A DNA stretch of 64,000 bases, from positions 34,397 through 98,396 of the forward strand of contig DVIQ01000007.1 in assembly GCA_018711185.1 (NCBI GenBank), given 5' to 3'. The notes under the pieces are model-generated. The model did not search any database, had not been told where the DNA came from, and worked only from the letters and a program-made list of their open reading frames with translations. Source of the stretch: Candidatus Limivivens intestinipullorum (GTDB taxonomy: Bacteria > Bacillota > Clostridia > Lachnospirales > Lachnospiraceae). The translations under genes were made by a program, and so were the position numbers. Below, in pieces: positions 25,930 through 34,787 of the stretch. Position 1 is the first letter of the stretch, and each line of letters opens with the position of its first letter.

Positions 25930-28173
25930 ATGAAAAGAATTTTCCGGAGATTGCAATACAAATACCAGCTTTTGGCAACACTGCTGGTAGTCTTTTTTGT
26001 GCCATTTTTATGCATCAGTATCTTTTATATTTCCAAAATCCGTGAAGCGGAGCAGGAGACGTATGTTGCGGCATCGCAGCAGCTTTTCCAGCAGTCCGCC
26101 AACGGGATCGGTATGATTTTCGAGGAGATCAACCGTCTTTCTTATCAGTTTGTAAATGACAAGGCCTTTAAGAGTTCCAATCAGTCGATGCTGCTCTCCG
26201 AAAGGATGGCGGTCTGTGACCAGATTGCGCAATATGTAGTGAACAGTCAGTATATCCGTGAACTGACCTTTTATTCTTCGGCAGATGATACCTTCTATTT
26301 TTCGGAAGGTACTTCTAAGCCCGATCTGTATTACCAGCGAATTTATCAGTATGAAGATTTTGATATTGATTCTTTCTATTCCTTACTGGATACGCAGGAA
26401 CAGCCATTTGGAATGCTGATGCAGATGCGTTCGATGTGGTCCGAGGAGGAACCTGTTTTGACCGTGTTTGTCCCGCTGACTGGAAGCTATTTTGACTCCG
26501 TTATGTTTACGGTTCCATTCCGCCAGATTTCCAGCATTGAAGAGGAATTGCTCCAAACCCCGCAGGACCGGATGGAGCTTTATTATAATGGAAAACTGCT
26601 GTACAGCACGGACGGAGAGGAAACGGCTGCCGGGGAAGCGGCGATAGCCGCCGCGGATCAAATGGAAAGCCGGATCGAAGACGGCAGGCTCATTATGGAG
26701 TACTATCCGGAAAATTCTCTGGCGCGTATTGTGCTGGATAAGGCGATGACCGGATTTGACATATCCATTGAAAATATCAGCATGTTTTATTTTCTGGCCC
26801 TGGCGTTATTCTTTTTGGGCGGATGTGTTCTTGTGGTGCTGGTTTGGCGGGAGAGTTATCGGCCGATTGCGGAGGTTATGCATTATATACCCCAGGAAGG
26901 CGGCGGGAAAGAGAATGAGATTGATCGCGTGAAAAAGACGCTGATATCCATACAGTCCGAGCAGGTGAAGCTGAATGAGGAGCTGGAAACCTCTATCCCT
27001 GCTTATCGAAAGCAGCTTTTGACGTCGCTGATTAAGGATGAGTTTAATACCCTGGAAGAATTTAATAAACAGGGAGAAAGCGCGGGAATTTATTTTCGCG
27101 GGAATTGGCTGTTTATTCTGGCTATTGCGCTGGTGGACTCCGGACAGAGCGAAAAGATAAAAAAGCTTCCGATTTTAGAAGATATTTTGAACTATGGAGA
27201 GGAGCATATGCCGGAGAAACTCACCTGTTATGGTTTTGTAGATAAGATGAATGAAAAAATCATCTATGTGGGTTCTTCCGAAGCGCCGGAGGAGGCGGCG
27301 CAGGATCAGGCTTTGCTGGCGTTTCAGTCACGGATTCAGGAGGCTTTCGGGTTCGAGCTGACCATCGGGTGCAGCAACTGGTATGAGAGACCGGAAAATT
27401 TGGGGAAAGCCTATATGGAGGCTTTGAGCGCGCTGGATTACCGCATTGTATTCGGATATGGAAAGCTGATTCATTTTTCGCAGATCAGCCTCAGCAACTA
27501 TTCTCACAGCTGGTATCCGGATGAACAGATCCGGCAGTTCTGCATTGCTCTCAAATCCAGAAATGAAGAACAGGTACACGCGGTCCTGGATGATATTATG
27601 GGGGCCCTTTATCAGAATAACACGCCGGTATACGTGGCAAAATACGTTTGTTATGATCTGATGCGCCTGTTGGCGGAATCCCTGACAGATTCCAAAACCA
27701 GACCTTATAAGAAAACCATTGGCTATCACAATATCATGAACATTGCGAGACTGACCTCCTTTGAGCAGATCACGGAGGTTTTGCATCAAAATGTACGCCT
27801 GGTTCTCACCGAGCAGGGAAAGGAGCCGGACAGCGGAGAGGGCAGCGAGATGAGGCGCCAGATCGAAGCGTTTATTGAAGAGCACTATGGGGAGAGCAGC
27901 TTTTCTATGTCCGCCCTGGCAGACGCTTTTGGCGTTTCAGAATCCACCATGAGAAAAATGTTTAAATCGCTGATTCAGACCACGTTTATCGAATACCTGG
28001 CGGACAAGCGGATTCAAAAGTCCAAGGAGCTTTTGTCCAGTACAAAGGAACCTTTAAATCAGATCGCGGGTCAGGTAGGGTATCTGGATACATCCTCCTT
28101 TATTCGGAGGTTTAAGCAGAAAACAGGAATGCCGCCGGGAGAATACCGGCTGCTGTACGGAGAAAAAGAATAA
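25930..28173 (+). CDS. membrane-anchored AraC family regulator of the locus 1 sugar operon
   Basis: A 747-residue one-component sensor-regulator. It has a transmembrane helix at about 11-34 (LLATLLVVFFVPFLCISIFYI), an extracytoplasmic sensor region of about 230 residues, a second helix near 280-302 (FYFLALALFFLGGCVLVVLVW), a linker, and a C-terminal AraC helix-turn-helix pair of about 100 residues (SMSALADAFGVSESTMRKMFK; QIAGQVGYLDTSSFIRRFKQKTGMPPGEY). Such proteins sit beside LplB/YtcP permeases and control them in response to an external sugar. The ATG at 25930 is chosen over an upstream GTG at 25894. Its own terminator follows, so the transport operon is transcribed separately. Confidence 0.87.
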   Translation: MKRIFRRLQYKYQLLATLLVVFFVPFLCISIFYISKIREAEQETYVAASQQLFQQSANGIGMIFEEINRLSYQFVNDKAFKSSNQSMLLSERMAVCDQIAQYVVNSQYIRELTFYSSADDTFYFSEGTSKPDLYYQRIYQYEDFDIDSFYSLLDTQEQPFGMLMQMRSMWSEEEPVLTVFVPLTGSYFDSVMFTVPFRQISSIEEELLQTPQDRMELYYNGKLLYSTDGEETAAGEAAIAAADQMESRIEDGRLIMEYYPENSLARIVLDKAMTGFDISIENISMFYFLALALFFLGGCVLVVLVWRESYRPIAEVMHYIPQEGGGKENEIDRVKKTLISIQSEQVKLNEELETSIPAYRKQLLTSLIKDEFNTLEEFNKQGESAGIYFRGNWLFILAIALVDSGQSEKIKKLPILEDILNYGEEHMPEKLTCYGFVDKMNEKIIYVGSSEAPEEAAQDQALLAFQSRIQEAFGFELTIGCSNWYERPENLGKAYMEALSALDYRIVFGYGKLIHFSQISLSNYSHSWYPDEQIRQFCIALKSRNEEQVHAVLDDIMGALYQNNTPVYVAKYVCYDLMRLLAESLTDSKTRPYKKTIGYHNIMNIARLTSFEQITEVLHQNVRLVLTEQGKEPDSGEGSEMRRQIEAFIEEHYGESSFSMSALADAFGVSESTMRKMFKSLIQTTFIEYLADKRIQKSKELLSSTKEPLNQIAGQVGYLDTSSFIRRFKQKTGMPPGEYRLLYGEKE

Positions 28174-28190
28174 AAGAAAAACAGAGCGAG

Positions 28191-28226
28191 AAGCCGCATC
28201 CATTTTTCAGAAGGATGCGGCTTTTT
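28191..28226 (+). terminator. Rho-independent terminator of the membrane AraC gene
   Basis: GCCGCATCC pairs with GGATGCGGC and TTTTT follows. Confidence 0.88.
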
Positions 28227-28270
28227 ACTTTGAAAGTCCGCTGCCAGATAGGCGGCATGTATGCAGGTTT
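28226..28270 (+). repeat. fragment of the 110-bp repeat family
   Basis: ACTTTGAAAGTCCGC, ATAGGCGGCAT and ATGCAGGTTT occur here as in the tandem 110-bp repeats at 41151. About half of a unit is present. Confidence 0.6.
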
Positions 28271-28340
28271 ATTGCTGAAATTGCAAGATCATCGGAATTG
28301 CAAATTAACGAAAATGACATTAAAAAACGGGATTTGTCGA

Positions 28341-28369
28341 TTGAAATTAGTGAAAATGCACAAGATAAT
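28341..28369 (+). promoter_or_regulatory. promoter of the locus 1 transport/catabolic operon
   Basis: TTGAAA and GATAAT with 17-bp spacing, 64 bases before the first permease ATG. Confidence 0.6.
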
Positions 28370-28433
28370 GAGAGTAACAAAACCAACGGACAAGGCAGGA
28401 GAGACGAGAGAGCCTGCTGACAGGAAAGGAGAG

Positions 28434-29354
28434 ATGGGAATGCAAAAGAGCAGCAGAAGGGTGAGGAAGGGAAAGCGGTTCCGGAATATGGATCTGTTTT
28501 TGCTGCTTCTGCCGGCGGTGATACAGGTTCTGATATTCCGGTACTGGCCTATTGCGGGGATTCAGATTGCATTCAAGGATTTTTCGGCGAGAAAAGGAAT
28601 CTGGGGAAGTGAATGGATTGGATTTGACCATTTTCTTACTTTTTTCCGTTCCTATAACTTCTGGGAAATTTTAGGAAACACCTTGGGATTGAGTCTGGCG
28701 ATGCTGGTATTTTCCTTCCCGATTCCATTTATCTTCGCGTTGTTTTTGAACCGGCTAACGCCGAGATTTAAAAAGGTGCTGCAGACAACAAGCTACGCGC
28801 CTTACTTTATTTCAACGGTCGTCCTGGTGGGAATGCTTTACAATTTCTTTTCCGCATCCGGAATTGTAAACATTATTATGGGAAAGCTTGGATTTGAAAC
28901 GGTCAACTATATGGGCAAGGCGAGCTGCTTTGTACCTCTGTATGTAGGTTCTGCCATCTGGCAGACCATGGGATACAGCGCGGTGATCTACATAGCTTCT
29001 TTAAGCAACGTGAACCAGGAGCTCTATGAGGCGGCGAAAATTGACGGAGCCAACAAAATGCAGACGATCTGGCACATCGATGTTCCGGCGCTGATACCTA
29101 CGCTGCTTATTCTGCTGATTATGCAGATCGGCCAAATCATGAATATCGGTTATGAAAAGGTTTACCTGATGCAGAACGCGCTGAATCTCTCCAAGTCGGA
29201 AATTATATCGACGTATGTTTATAAACTGGGACTCCAGCAGGCGAGATATGATTTTTCCACGGCGGTAAATCTGTTTAATACCGTAATCAATTTCATTATT
29301 TTGATGCTTGTAAATAAGGTTGCGAAAAAGACCAGCGGAACCAGTTTGTGGTAG
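28434..29354 (+). CDS. LplB-type sugar ABC transporter permease
   Basis: A 306-residue inner-membrane permease of the CUT1 family, LplB subgroup, which imports oligosaccharides including aldouronates in related bacteria. Six hydrophobic segments are seen, and the ATPase-contact EAA loop is ELYEAAKIDGANKMQTIWHIDVP. The start at 28434 has GGAAAGGAG upstream. It is the first gene of locus 1 and is followed 29 bases later by its partner permease. No ATPase gene is present in the operon. Confidence 0.9.
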   Translation: MGMQKSSRRVRKGKRFRNMDLFLLLLPAVIQVLIFRYWPIAGIQIAFKDFSARKGIWGSEWIGFDHFLTFFRSYNFWEILGNTLGLSLAMLVFSFPIPFIFALFLNRLTPRFKKVLQTTSYAPYFISTVVLVGMLYNFFSASGIVNIIMGKLGFETVNYMGKASCFVPLYVGSAIWQTMGYSAVIYIASLSNVNQELYEAAKIDGANKMQTIWHIDVPALIPTLLILLIMQIGQIMNIGYEKVYLMQNALNLSKSEIISTYVYKLGLQQARYDFSTAVNLFNTVINFIILMLVNKVAKKTSGTSLW

Positions 29355-29383
29355 GAGAAAGCCGTAACAGAAGGGAGAAAGGG

Positions 29384-30298
29384 ATGGACGGACATACAAT
29401 AAAGAAAAAAAGAAGAAAAGTTTCCCGGTCAGACAGAATATTTGACATTGTAAATACCATTGTAATGGCGCTGATTTTCCTGATTGTGGCGTATCCGCTT
29501 TATTATGTGGTGATTGCCTCGGTCAGCGATCCGAATCTGGTAAATTCCGGAGAAGTGATTTTAACGCCAAAAGGGTTTAATCTGGACGCGTATGAGCATA
29601 TTTTGACCAACCAGAATATTCTCACAGGCTATCTGAATTCCATTATCTACACATTGGTGTGGACAGTGCTGGCTGTCTGTATTACCGTGCCGGCGGGATA
29701 CGCTTTATCAAGAAAAGATTTGCCCCACCGAAAGCTGTGCACGCTGTTTTTTGTATTTGTCATGTATTTTCAGGGCGGGCTTGTGCCGACGTATCTGGTG
29801 GTAAAAGATCTGAAGCTGCTGGATACCATGTGGGCGGTGATCCTTCCAACCTGTTTGTCTGTGTACAATCTCATCGTATGCCGGACGTATTTTGAGGGAA
29901 CGCTGTCCGATGAGCTTTTAGACGCGGCCAGGGTGGACGGAGCCACGAACCTTCAGTTTTTCTTTAAGATCGCGCTTCCGCTTTCAAAGGCGCTGGTGGC
30001 GATTATGGTGCTCTTTTACGCGGTGCAGCAGTGGAATTCTTATTTTGACGCAATGATTTATCTGAATACAAAGAGTAAATTTCCTCTGCAGGTGGTGCTG
30101 AAGGATATTTTGATCCAGGCCCAGATGAACAGCTCCGGCGCTTTTGGAGACGCGGAGAGCGTGGCGGCTATGCAGAGGATTGCGGAACTCGTAAAATATT
30201 CGTCGATTGTGGCAGCCAGTCTGCCGATGCTGATTCTGTATCCCTTTGTACAGAAATACTTTGTAAAAGGCATTATGATCGGCGCGGTAAAGGGATAA
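29384..30298 (+). CDS. YtcP-type sugar ABC transporter permease
   Basis: A 304-residue partner permease (YtcP/LplC subgroup), with membrane helices from residue 24 onward (IVNTIVMALIFLIVAYPLYYV), the EAA-type loop DELLDAARVDGATNLQFFFKIALP, and the typical C-terminal VQKYFVKGIMIGAVKG. SD is AAGGGAGAAAGGG. It pairs with the 28434 product to form the translocation channel. Confidence 0.9.
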   Translation: MDGHTIKKKRRKVSRSDRIFDIVNTIVMALIFLIVAYPLYYVVIASVSDPNLVNSGEVILTPKGFNLDAYEHILTNQNILTGYLNSIIYTLVWTVLAVCITVPAGYALSRKDLPHRKLCTLFFVFVMYFQGGLVPTYLVVKDLKLLDTMWAVILPTCLSVYNLIVCRTYFEGTLSDELLDAARVDGATNLQFFFKIALPLSKALVAIMVLFYAVQQWNSYFDAMIYLNTKSKFPLQVVLKDILIQAQMNSSGAFGDAESVAAMQRIAELVKYSSIVAASLPMLILYPFVQKYFVKGIMIGAVKG

Positions 30299-30328
30299 AA
30301 ATTATTTTAAATAAAGGAGGATCACACT

Positions 30329-31942
30329 ATGAAACGAAAAATGGCAATGCTTCTGGCAGGGACGATGCTGACCGCTTTGTTTGGAGGCGGATGTATGGCG
30401 CAGGCAGAAGAAGGAAGCGAAAAAATTGAATTTCCTCTGGAAGAGAAGGCGGAAATCAATATCTGCGTGCAGGCCAGGACCCTTCACACCACCTCTTTTG
30501 ACGAGATGCCCTTTGTGCAGATGATGGAGGAGATGACCAATGTTCATGTAAACTGGACGGAATATCCGGAGACGAGCTGGGATGAAAAAATTAATCTGGA
30601 TTTTGCCAGCGGAAATCTGGCAGACGCTTATATGACCTGCTATGGTATGGATGACAGCACCTTTATGAATTACGTGGAGGACGGTTCGATTATTGCTATC
30701 GACGAGATTATTGCAAGGCAGGCGCCGCATCTGACGGCAAAAATGGAGCAGTATCCCCAGGTCCGGGCTCAGGCCACGGCTCTGGACGGCCACATTTACG
30801 GCCTTCCCAGGTATGAGAATGACGGAAATGATATTCCGTGTTTTATGTATATCAATCAGACCTGGCTGGATGAGCTGGGACTTTCGGTTCCCACAACCAC
30901 CGATGAGCTCACGGAAGTGCTCCGGGCCTTTAAGGAACAGGACCCCAACGGAAACGGCCAGCAGGATGAGATTCCTCTGGCGGGAATCGGGGATTTCTCC
31001 AAGCAGGATTATTCTTTCTTTAATATGTTCGGAATGTTTGGCGTGGCTACGGATATGAATCTGCTCCTGGTGGAAAACGATGAAGTAAAATTTGCCGGCA
31101 CCCAGGAGGGATGGAAGGACGCCTGCAAATATTTCAGAGATCTGTACGCGGAAGGGCTTCTGGATAATGAGACTTTTACCCAGGGAGAGACGCAGCTTAC
31201 GGCAAAAGGCTCCGGCGAATACGAGAGAATCGGCGTCCTGATGGGATGGAATGCCACCAACTACGTGGGGAGTAATTACGCGGATGATTATGTGGCGATT
31301 CCGTATCCGTCCGCGGAGGGCTATGAGGCAAAAATGTACAAGAGCGCGGAATCCGGTCTCAGCTACAACAATTTCTGGGTAACCAGTGAATGTGAAAATC
31401 CGGATCTGGTGATTGCCTGGCTGGATTTCATGAACAGCAGTGATGAGATGACCATTCAGGCATCCTTCGGCATGATCGCGGACGAGGAAAACGACTATAA
31501 TCTGCACTACAACGACGATGGCGCCCTGGAATACTGGACCGGCTCTCCGGAAGGCATGACCTTTGGTGAATACCGTCATAAGTGGGCTCCTGCCACCAGC
31601 GCGTACGTGATTCACGATGTGGCGGAGATGGCGGAAAATAACATTTTCCTTGGCAATCCCAACAACATGGCAAAGGCGGAGGAGTGTCGGAAGTTTGACG
31701 AATATGCCGTGGAGCAGTCTATGCCAAACGTGAAGTTCACGGAGGAGGAGACCTCTGCGATTACGAACATGAAAAGCGGAATCATGGATCAGGTGCTCCA
31801 GATGTCGGCCCGCTGGATTGCGGGTGAGTCCGATATTGACGCGGATTGGGAGTCCTATGTATCCACATTAAACGGAATCGGACTGGAAGAATACGTATCG
31901 ATCTATCAGACGGCATACGACCGTTACCAGGAAGTGCAGTAA
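30329..31942 (+). CDS. extracellular sugar-binding protein of the LplA/YtcQ type
   Basis: A 537-residue solute receptor for the two upstream permeases. The first 27 residues form an export signal (MKRKMAMLLAGTMLTALFGG, Cys22, then AQA-EE). The expected lipobox is imperfect: Cys22 is preceded by GGG, with no Leu at -3, so lipid anchoring is uncertain. The mature part has the long type seen with LplB systems (MTNVHVNWTEYPETSWDEKINLDFASGNLADAY). SD is AAAGGAGG. The gene is third rather than first in the operon. Confidence 0.85.
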   Translation: MKRKMAMLLAGTMLTALFGGGCMAQAEEGSEKIEFPLEEKAEINICVQARTLHTTSFDEMPFVQMMEEMTNVHVNWTEYPETSWDEKINLDFASGNLADAYMTCYGMDDSTFMNYVEDGSIIAIDEIIARQAPHLTAKMEQYPQVRAQATALDGHIYGLPRYENDGNDIPCFMYINQTWLDELGLSVPTTTDELTEVLRAFKEQDPNGNGQQDEIPLAGIGDFSKQDYSFFNMFGMFGVATDMNLLLVENDEVKFAGTQEGWKDACKYFRDLYAEGLLDNETFTQGETQLTAKGSGEYERIGVLMGWNATNYVGSNYADDYVAIPYPSAEGYEAKMYKSAESGLSYNNFWVTSECENPDLVIAWLDFMNSSDEMTIQASFGMIADEENDYNLHYNDDGALEYWTGSPEGMTFGEYRHKWAPATSAYVIHDVAEMAENNIFLGNPNNMAKAEECRKFDEYAVEQSMPNVKFTEEETSAITNMKSGIMDQVLQMSARWIAGESDIDADWESYVSTLNGIGLEEYVSIYQTAYDRYQEVQ

Positions 31943-32145
31943 GTCTGCTGCGTGCCAGTGGCACGCGCTCAGCACCGACCGAAGCAAAGACCGGCTATGC
32001 TGTGATCTGAACGCATTGCGATGATCGGGCAGGGGAGGCAGAGCCTTCCCTATCCGATCAGGCAGAATCCGCACAACGGAAAAACGCGGCTGCCGTAAAG
32101 AAAAAGGAAAAAGGGCGTCCCTTGGCGCCCCTGTGAGGTGAAAAA
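31943..32145 (+). other. intra-operon spacer with three hairpins
   Basis: No gene is seen. Hairpins are GCGTGCC/GGCACGC (31950-31966), GATCGG...CCGATC enclosing GGGGAGGC/GCCTTCCC (32023-32059), and GGGCG/CGCCC (32113-32130). None has a T tract. The position between transport and catabolic genes suits an mRNA processing or stability element. Confidence 0.5.
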
Positions 32146-33141
32146 ATGAACGTCATGAAACGGAAAATAGGTAAATCAAATATTGAGGTCAGCGCTATGG
32201 GAACCGGGTGCTGGGCTATCGGAGGGCCGGCCTTTGAAAAGGACGGAACACCCATCGGCTGGGGAGACGTGAAGGATGAGGATTCCATCCGCGGACTTGA
32301 GACGGCTTTGGATATGGGGATTACGCTGTTTGACACATCCAATATGTACGGTACCGGACACAGCGAGACGCTGATCGGGCAGGTGATAAAAGGCCGCCGG
32401 GATAAAGTGGTGATTTCCACGAAGTTCGGATGGGTTTTTGATCCGGCTACCAGGACAAAGCTTGGATGGGATGTGAGCCCGGAATATATCCGGAAATCCT
32501 GCGAGGGTTCCTTAAAAAGACTGGGAACCGATTATATTGACGTGTATTTCCTGCATGTGCCTTTCTGCGAAAACGAGAGAGCGCCACAGGTATGCGATAC
32601 CTTGGAGGAGCTTGTAAAGGAGGGAAAGATCCGGACTTACGGATGGTCTACGGATAAGGTGGACAGCGCACGGGTTTTCGCGGGCAGAGAGCACTGCGCG
32701 GTGGTTCAGTTCGGAGAGAATATTTTTGAGGACAATGCGGAAATGATCGGGCTGGCCGCGCAGAACGATATGGCCTGCTTCTGCAGAGGACCGCTGGCAA
32801 TGGGCCTTCTCACAGGAAAGTTTAAAGCGGATTCTACGCTGAAAGACAACGATATACGCGGGAAGAACGCGCCGGACTATATGAAGTTTTTTAAAGACGG
32901 AAAGCCGAATCCTGAGTTTTTGTCCAAAGTGGAGGCGATCCGGGAAATTTTGACAGAAGGAGGTAGAACGCCGGCCCAGGGAGCTCTGGGATGGCTTTGG
33001 GCGAGAAGTGACCGCACGATACCGATTCCGGGCTTTAAGACGCCAAAGCAGATCCAGGACAATGCCAGGGCAATGGAGTTCGGCCCTCTGACGGAAAAAC
33101 AGATGAGCGAGATAAGCCGGCTGTTAAGCCAGATGGCATGA
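32146..33141 (+). CDS. aldo/keto reductase
   Basis: A 331-residue NAD(P)H-dependent TIM-barrel oxidoreductase. The catalytic set is visible: Asp and Tyr in FDTSNMYG, Lys in VVISTKFGW and His in VYFLHVPF. The cofactor-binding C-terminal segment is TIPIPGFKTPKQIQDN. It probably reduces or oxidises a sugar or sugar acid from the imported glycan; a second, different aldo/keto reductase lies at 37566. SD is GTGAGGTG. The 22-base gap to the GH10-like gene suggests a shared transcript. Confidence 0.9.
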   Translation: MNVMKRKIGKSNIEVSAMGTGCWAIGGPAFEKDGTPIGWGDVKDEDSIRGLETALDMGITLFDTSNMYGTGHSETLIGQVIKGRRDKVVISTKFGWVFDPATRTKLGWDVSPEYIRKSCEGSLKRLGTDYIDVYFLHVPFCENERAPQVCDTLEELVKEGKIRTYGWSTDKVDSARVFAGREHCAVVQFGENIFEDNAEMIGLAAQNDMACFCRGPLAMGLLTGKFKADSTLKDNDIRGKNAPDYMKFFKDGKPNPEFLSKVEAIREILTEGGRTPAQGALGWLWARSDRTIPIPGFKTPKQIQDNARAMEFGPLTEKQMSEISRLLSQMA

Positions 33142-33163
33142 TTACAGGTAAGGAGAAGGCGGC

Positions 33164-34783
33164 ATGGAGTATCGGTGGAAAAAACAGAGGACGACGCTGG
33201 GAACGTATGTGATGTATGATCTTGGGCGAAATCCGCAGAAAAATTACGGAAAGCATCAGGATGGAGTCATCTCCTTTAAAGCAACGCTGGACCGGGCTGT
33301 ATTTTTCTCAAAGCTTGATGTGGAAGGTTTTGGAGGAGCGATTCTGTTTGCGGATAACGAGGGGAAAGGATATGAGCCGGCAGAGGAAGCGCGGGATTTT
33401 TGGTATGAAGCGGCAAAAAGCAGAAAATACCGTGTGAAAGCGCATATGCAAAAATTTGAGAAGGAATGGGGATTTGTCCCGGCACAGGTAAAGGAGCGGC
33501 TTGAAAAAGCGGAAACATTGCTTGCGCAGACGGACGGCGGTACAGACGGTCCGAAAACGTACGGGAATGAGGACTGCCCGGATCACGGAGAAAATACGGA
33601 AAATGCGCTGTGCCAGATCCTGTGGGCAGGGGAAGAACTGGTTCTTTTGGAGGCGGAGCTGAAAATCGCCAGAAGAGGCCCAAGGAAGGACTTCTGCTTT
33701 ATTGGCTGCATGAAAGGGTTCACAGACGGAGGGGAGGCTTTTCGAAACAATTTTAAACGCCTGTTCGGGGAGGCAGTGATTCCCACACACTGGGGCTGCG
33801 TGGAACCCAGAGAGGGAGAGAAACATTACGATGTGATTTTTGATATGCTGGACTGGTGTACGGAAAATCATATTCCCGTCCGGGGACATGCCCTGGTATG
33901 GTTCAGCGACTGGTGGGAAGGCAAGAACTGGATGGGGGAATACGGAAGAAAGGATTATGAGGCGTTTAAGCGTCTTGTGGCGGAACGGGCAGAATACATA
34001 CTTTCAAACCGGCCCAATGCCTTCGACAGCGTAGACTTTAACGAACCGCTCCAGAGCAATCCGTTTAACTTTACGTTTGAGCAGCATTTTGAGATCTGTA
34101 AGGAGGTTTACGGGCTTATCCGCAAATATTCCCCAAAGACAAAGCTTATGATTAACTTTTACGATGAGTGGCAGGCAAACTACGGGTTTGATGAAAACTC
34201 GATTCCGGAGGTGCGGGAATGGAAGCAGAGCTACGGACTGCCGGATTCCGTGCCAAACCGGTATTGCGTATCGGTTCCGTATTTCCTGGATAAATGCCGG
34301 GAAGCGGGAATAAAAGTGGATATTCTGGGACTGCAGTTCCATGATTATCCGTATGATTTGTTCAATACTATGGAACTGATTAACTGGTGGTATGACCGGT
34401 ATCATCTGCCGATCCAGCTTACGGAGGTATCCACGCCTTCCCAAACAGGAAAAACGCCGTTTCATATGGGAAAACGCCCGGTTCCGATTACCAAATACTG
34501 GCACCGTCCCTGGGATGAGCGGCTTCAGGAACAGTGGTACCGGGAATTTTCCACCTATTTCTACAGCACGGACTGCGTACAGGGCATCACGGCTTGGAGC
34601 ATTTCCGACGCGCCGACACAGTGGGCGGATTACCTGGAAGGACATCCCAATGAAAAATTCAAGCTCCAGGCCTTTGACTATGACGGGCTTTTTGACTGGA
34701 AAAATGAGCCGAAACCGGCATATTACGGGCTGTGCGAGCTTGCAAAAAAGTGGGGCTTAAAGACAGGAGAAAGGGAAAGATAA
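33164..34783 (+). CDS. GH10-like intracellular glycosidase 1
   Basis: A 539-residue protein with no signal peptide, so it is cytoplasmic. Residues about 1-175 form an N-terminal region shared by all three paralogues in the window (AVFFSKLDVEGFGGAILFADNEGKGY). From about 185 the sequence is a GH10 (beta-xylanase) type barrel: FIGCMKGFTDGG, HWGCVEPREGEKHYDVIFD, VRGHALVWF, acid/base Glu294 in VDFNEPL, and nucleophile Glu421 in IQLTEVS. Classical GH10 enzymes read VVNE and TELD at these places, so this is a divergent branch, and xylan should not be assumed as substrate. A nearly adjacent paralogue follows 4 bases later. Confidence 0.82.
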   Translation: MEYRWKKQRTTLGTYVMYDLGRNPQKNYGKHQDGVISFKATLDRAVFFSKLDVEGFGGAILFADNEGKGYEPAEEARDFWYEAAKSRKYRVKAHMQKFEKEWGFVPAQVKERLEKAETLLAQTDGGTDGPKTYGNEDCPDHGENTENALCQILWAGEELVLLEAELKIARRGPRKDFCFIGCMKGFTDGGEAFRNNFKRLFGEAVIPTHWGCVEPREGEKHYDVIFDMLDWCTENHIPVRGHALVWFSDWWEGKNWMGEYGRKDYEAFKRLVAERAEYILSNRPNAFDSVDFNEPLQSNPFNFTFEQHFEICKEVYGLIRKYSPKTKLMINFYDEWQANYGFDENSIPEVREWKQSYGLPDSVPNRYCVSVPYFLDKCREAGIKVDILGLQFHDYPYDLFNTMELINWWYDRYHLPIQLTEVSTPSQTGKTPFHMGKRPVPITKYWHRPWDERLQEQWYREFSTYFYSTDCVQGITAWSISDAPTQWADYLEGHPNEKFKLQAFDYDGLFDWKNEPKPAYYGLCELAKKWGLKTGERER

Positions 34784-34787
34784 CAGA

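Noticed and set aside
28215..28433. N-terminal extension of the first locus 1 permease
   Set aside because: The extension starts in the regulator's terminator and crosses the operon promoter; the ATG at 28434 has a strong ribosome binding site.
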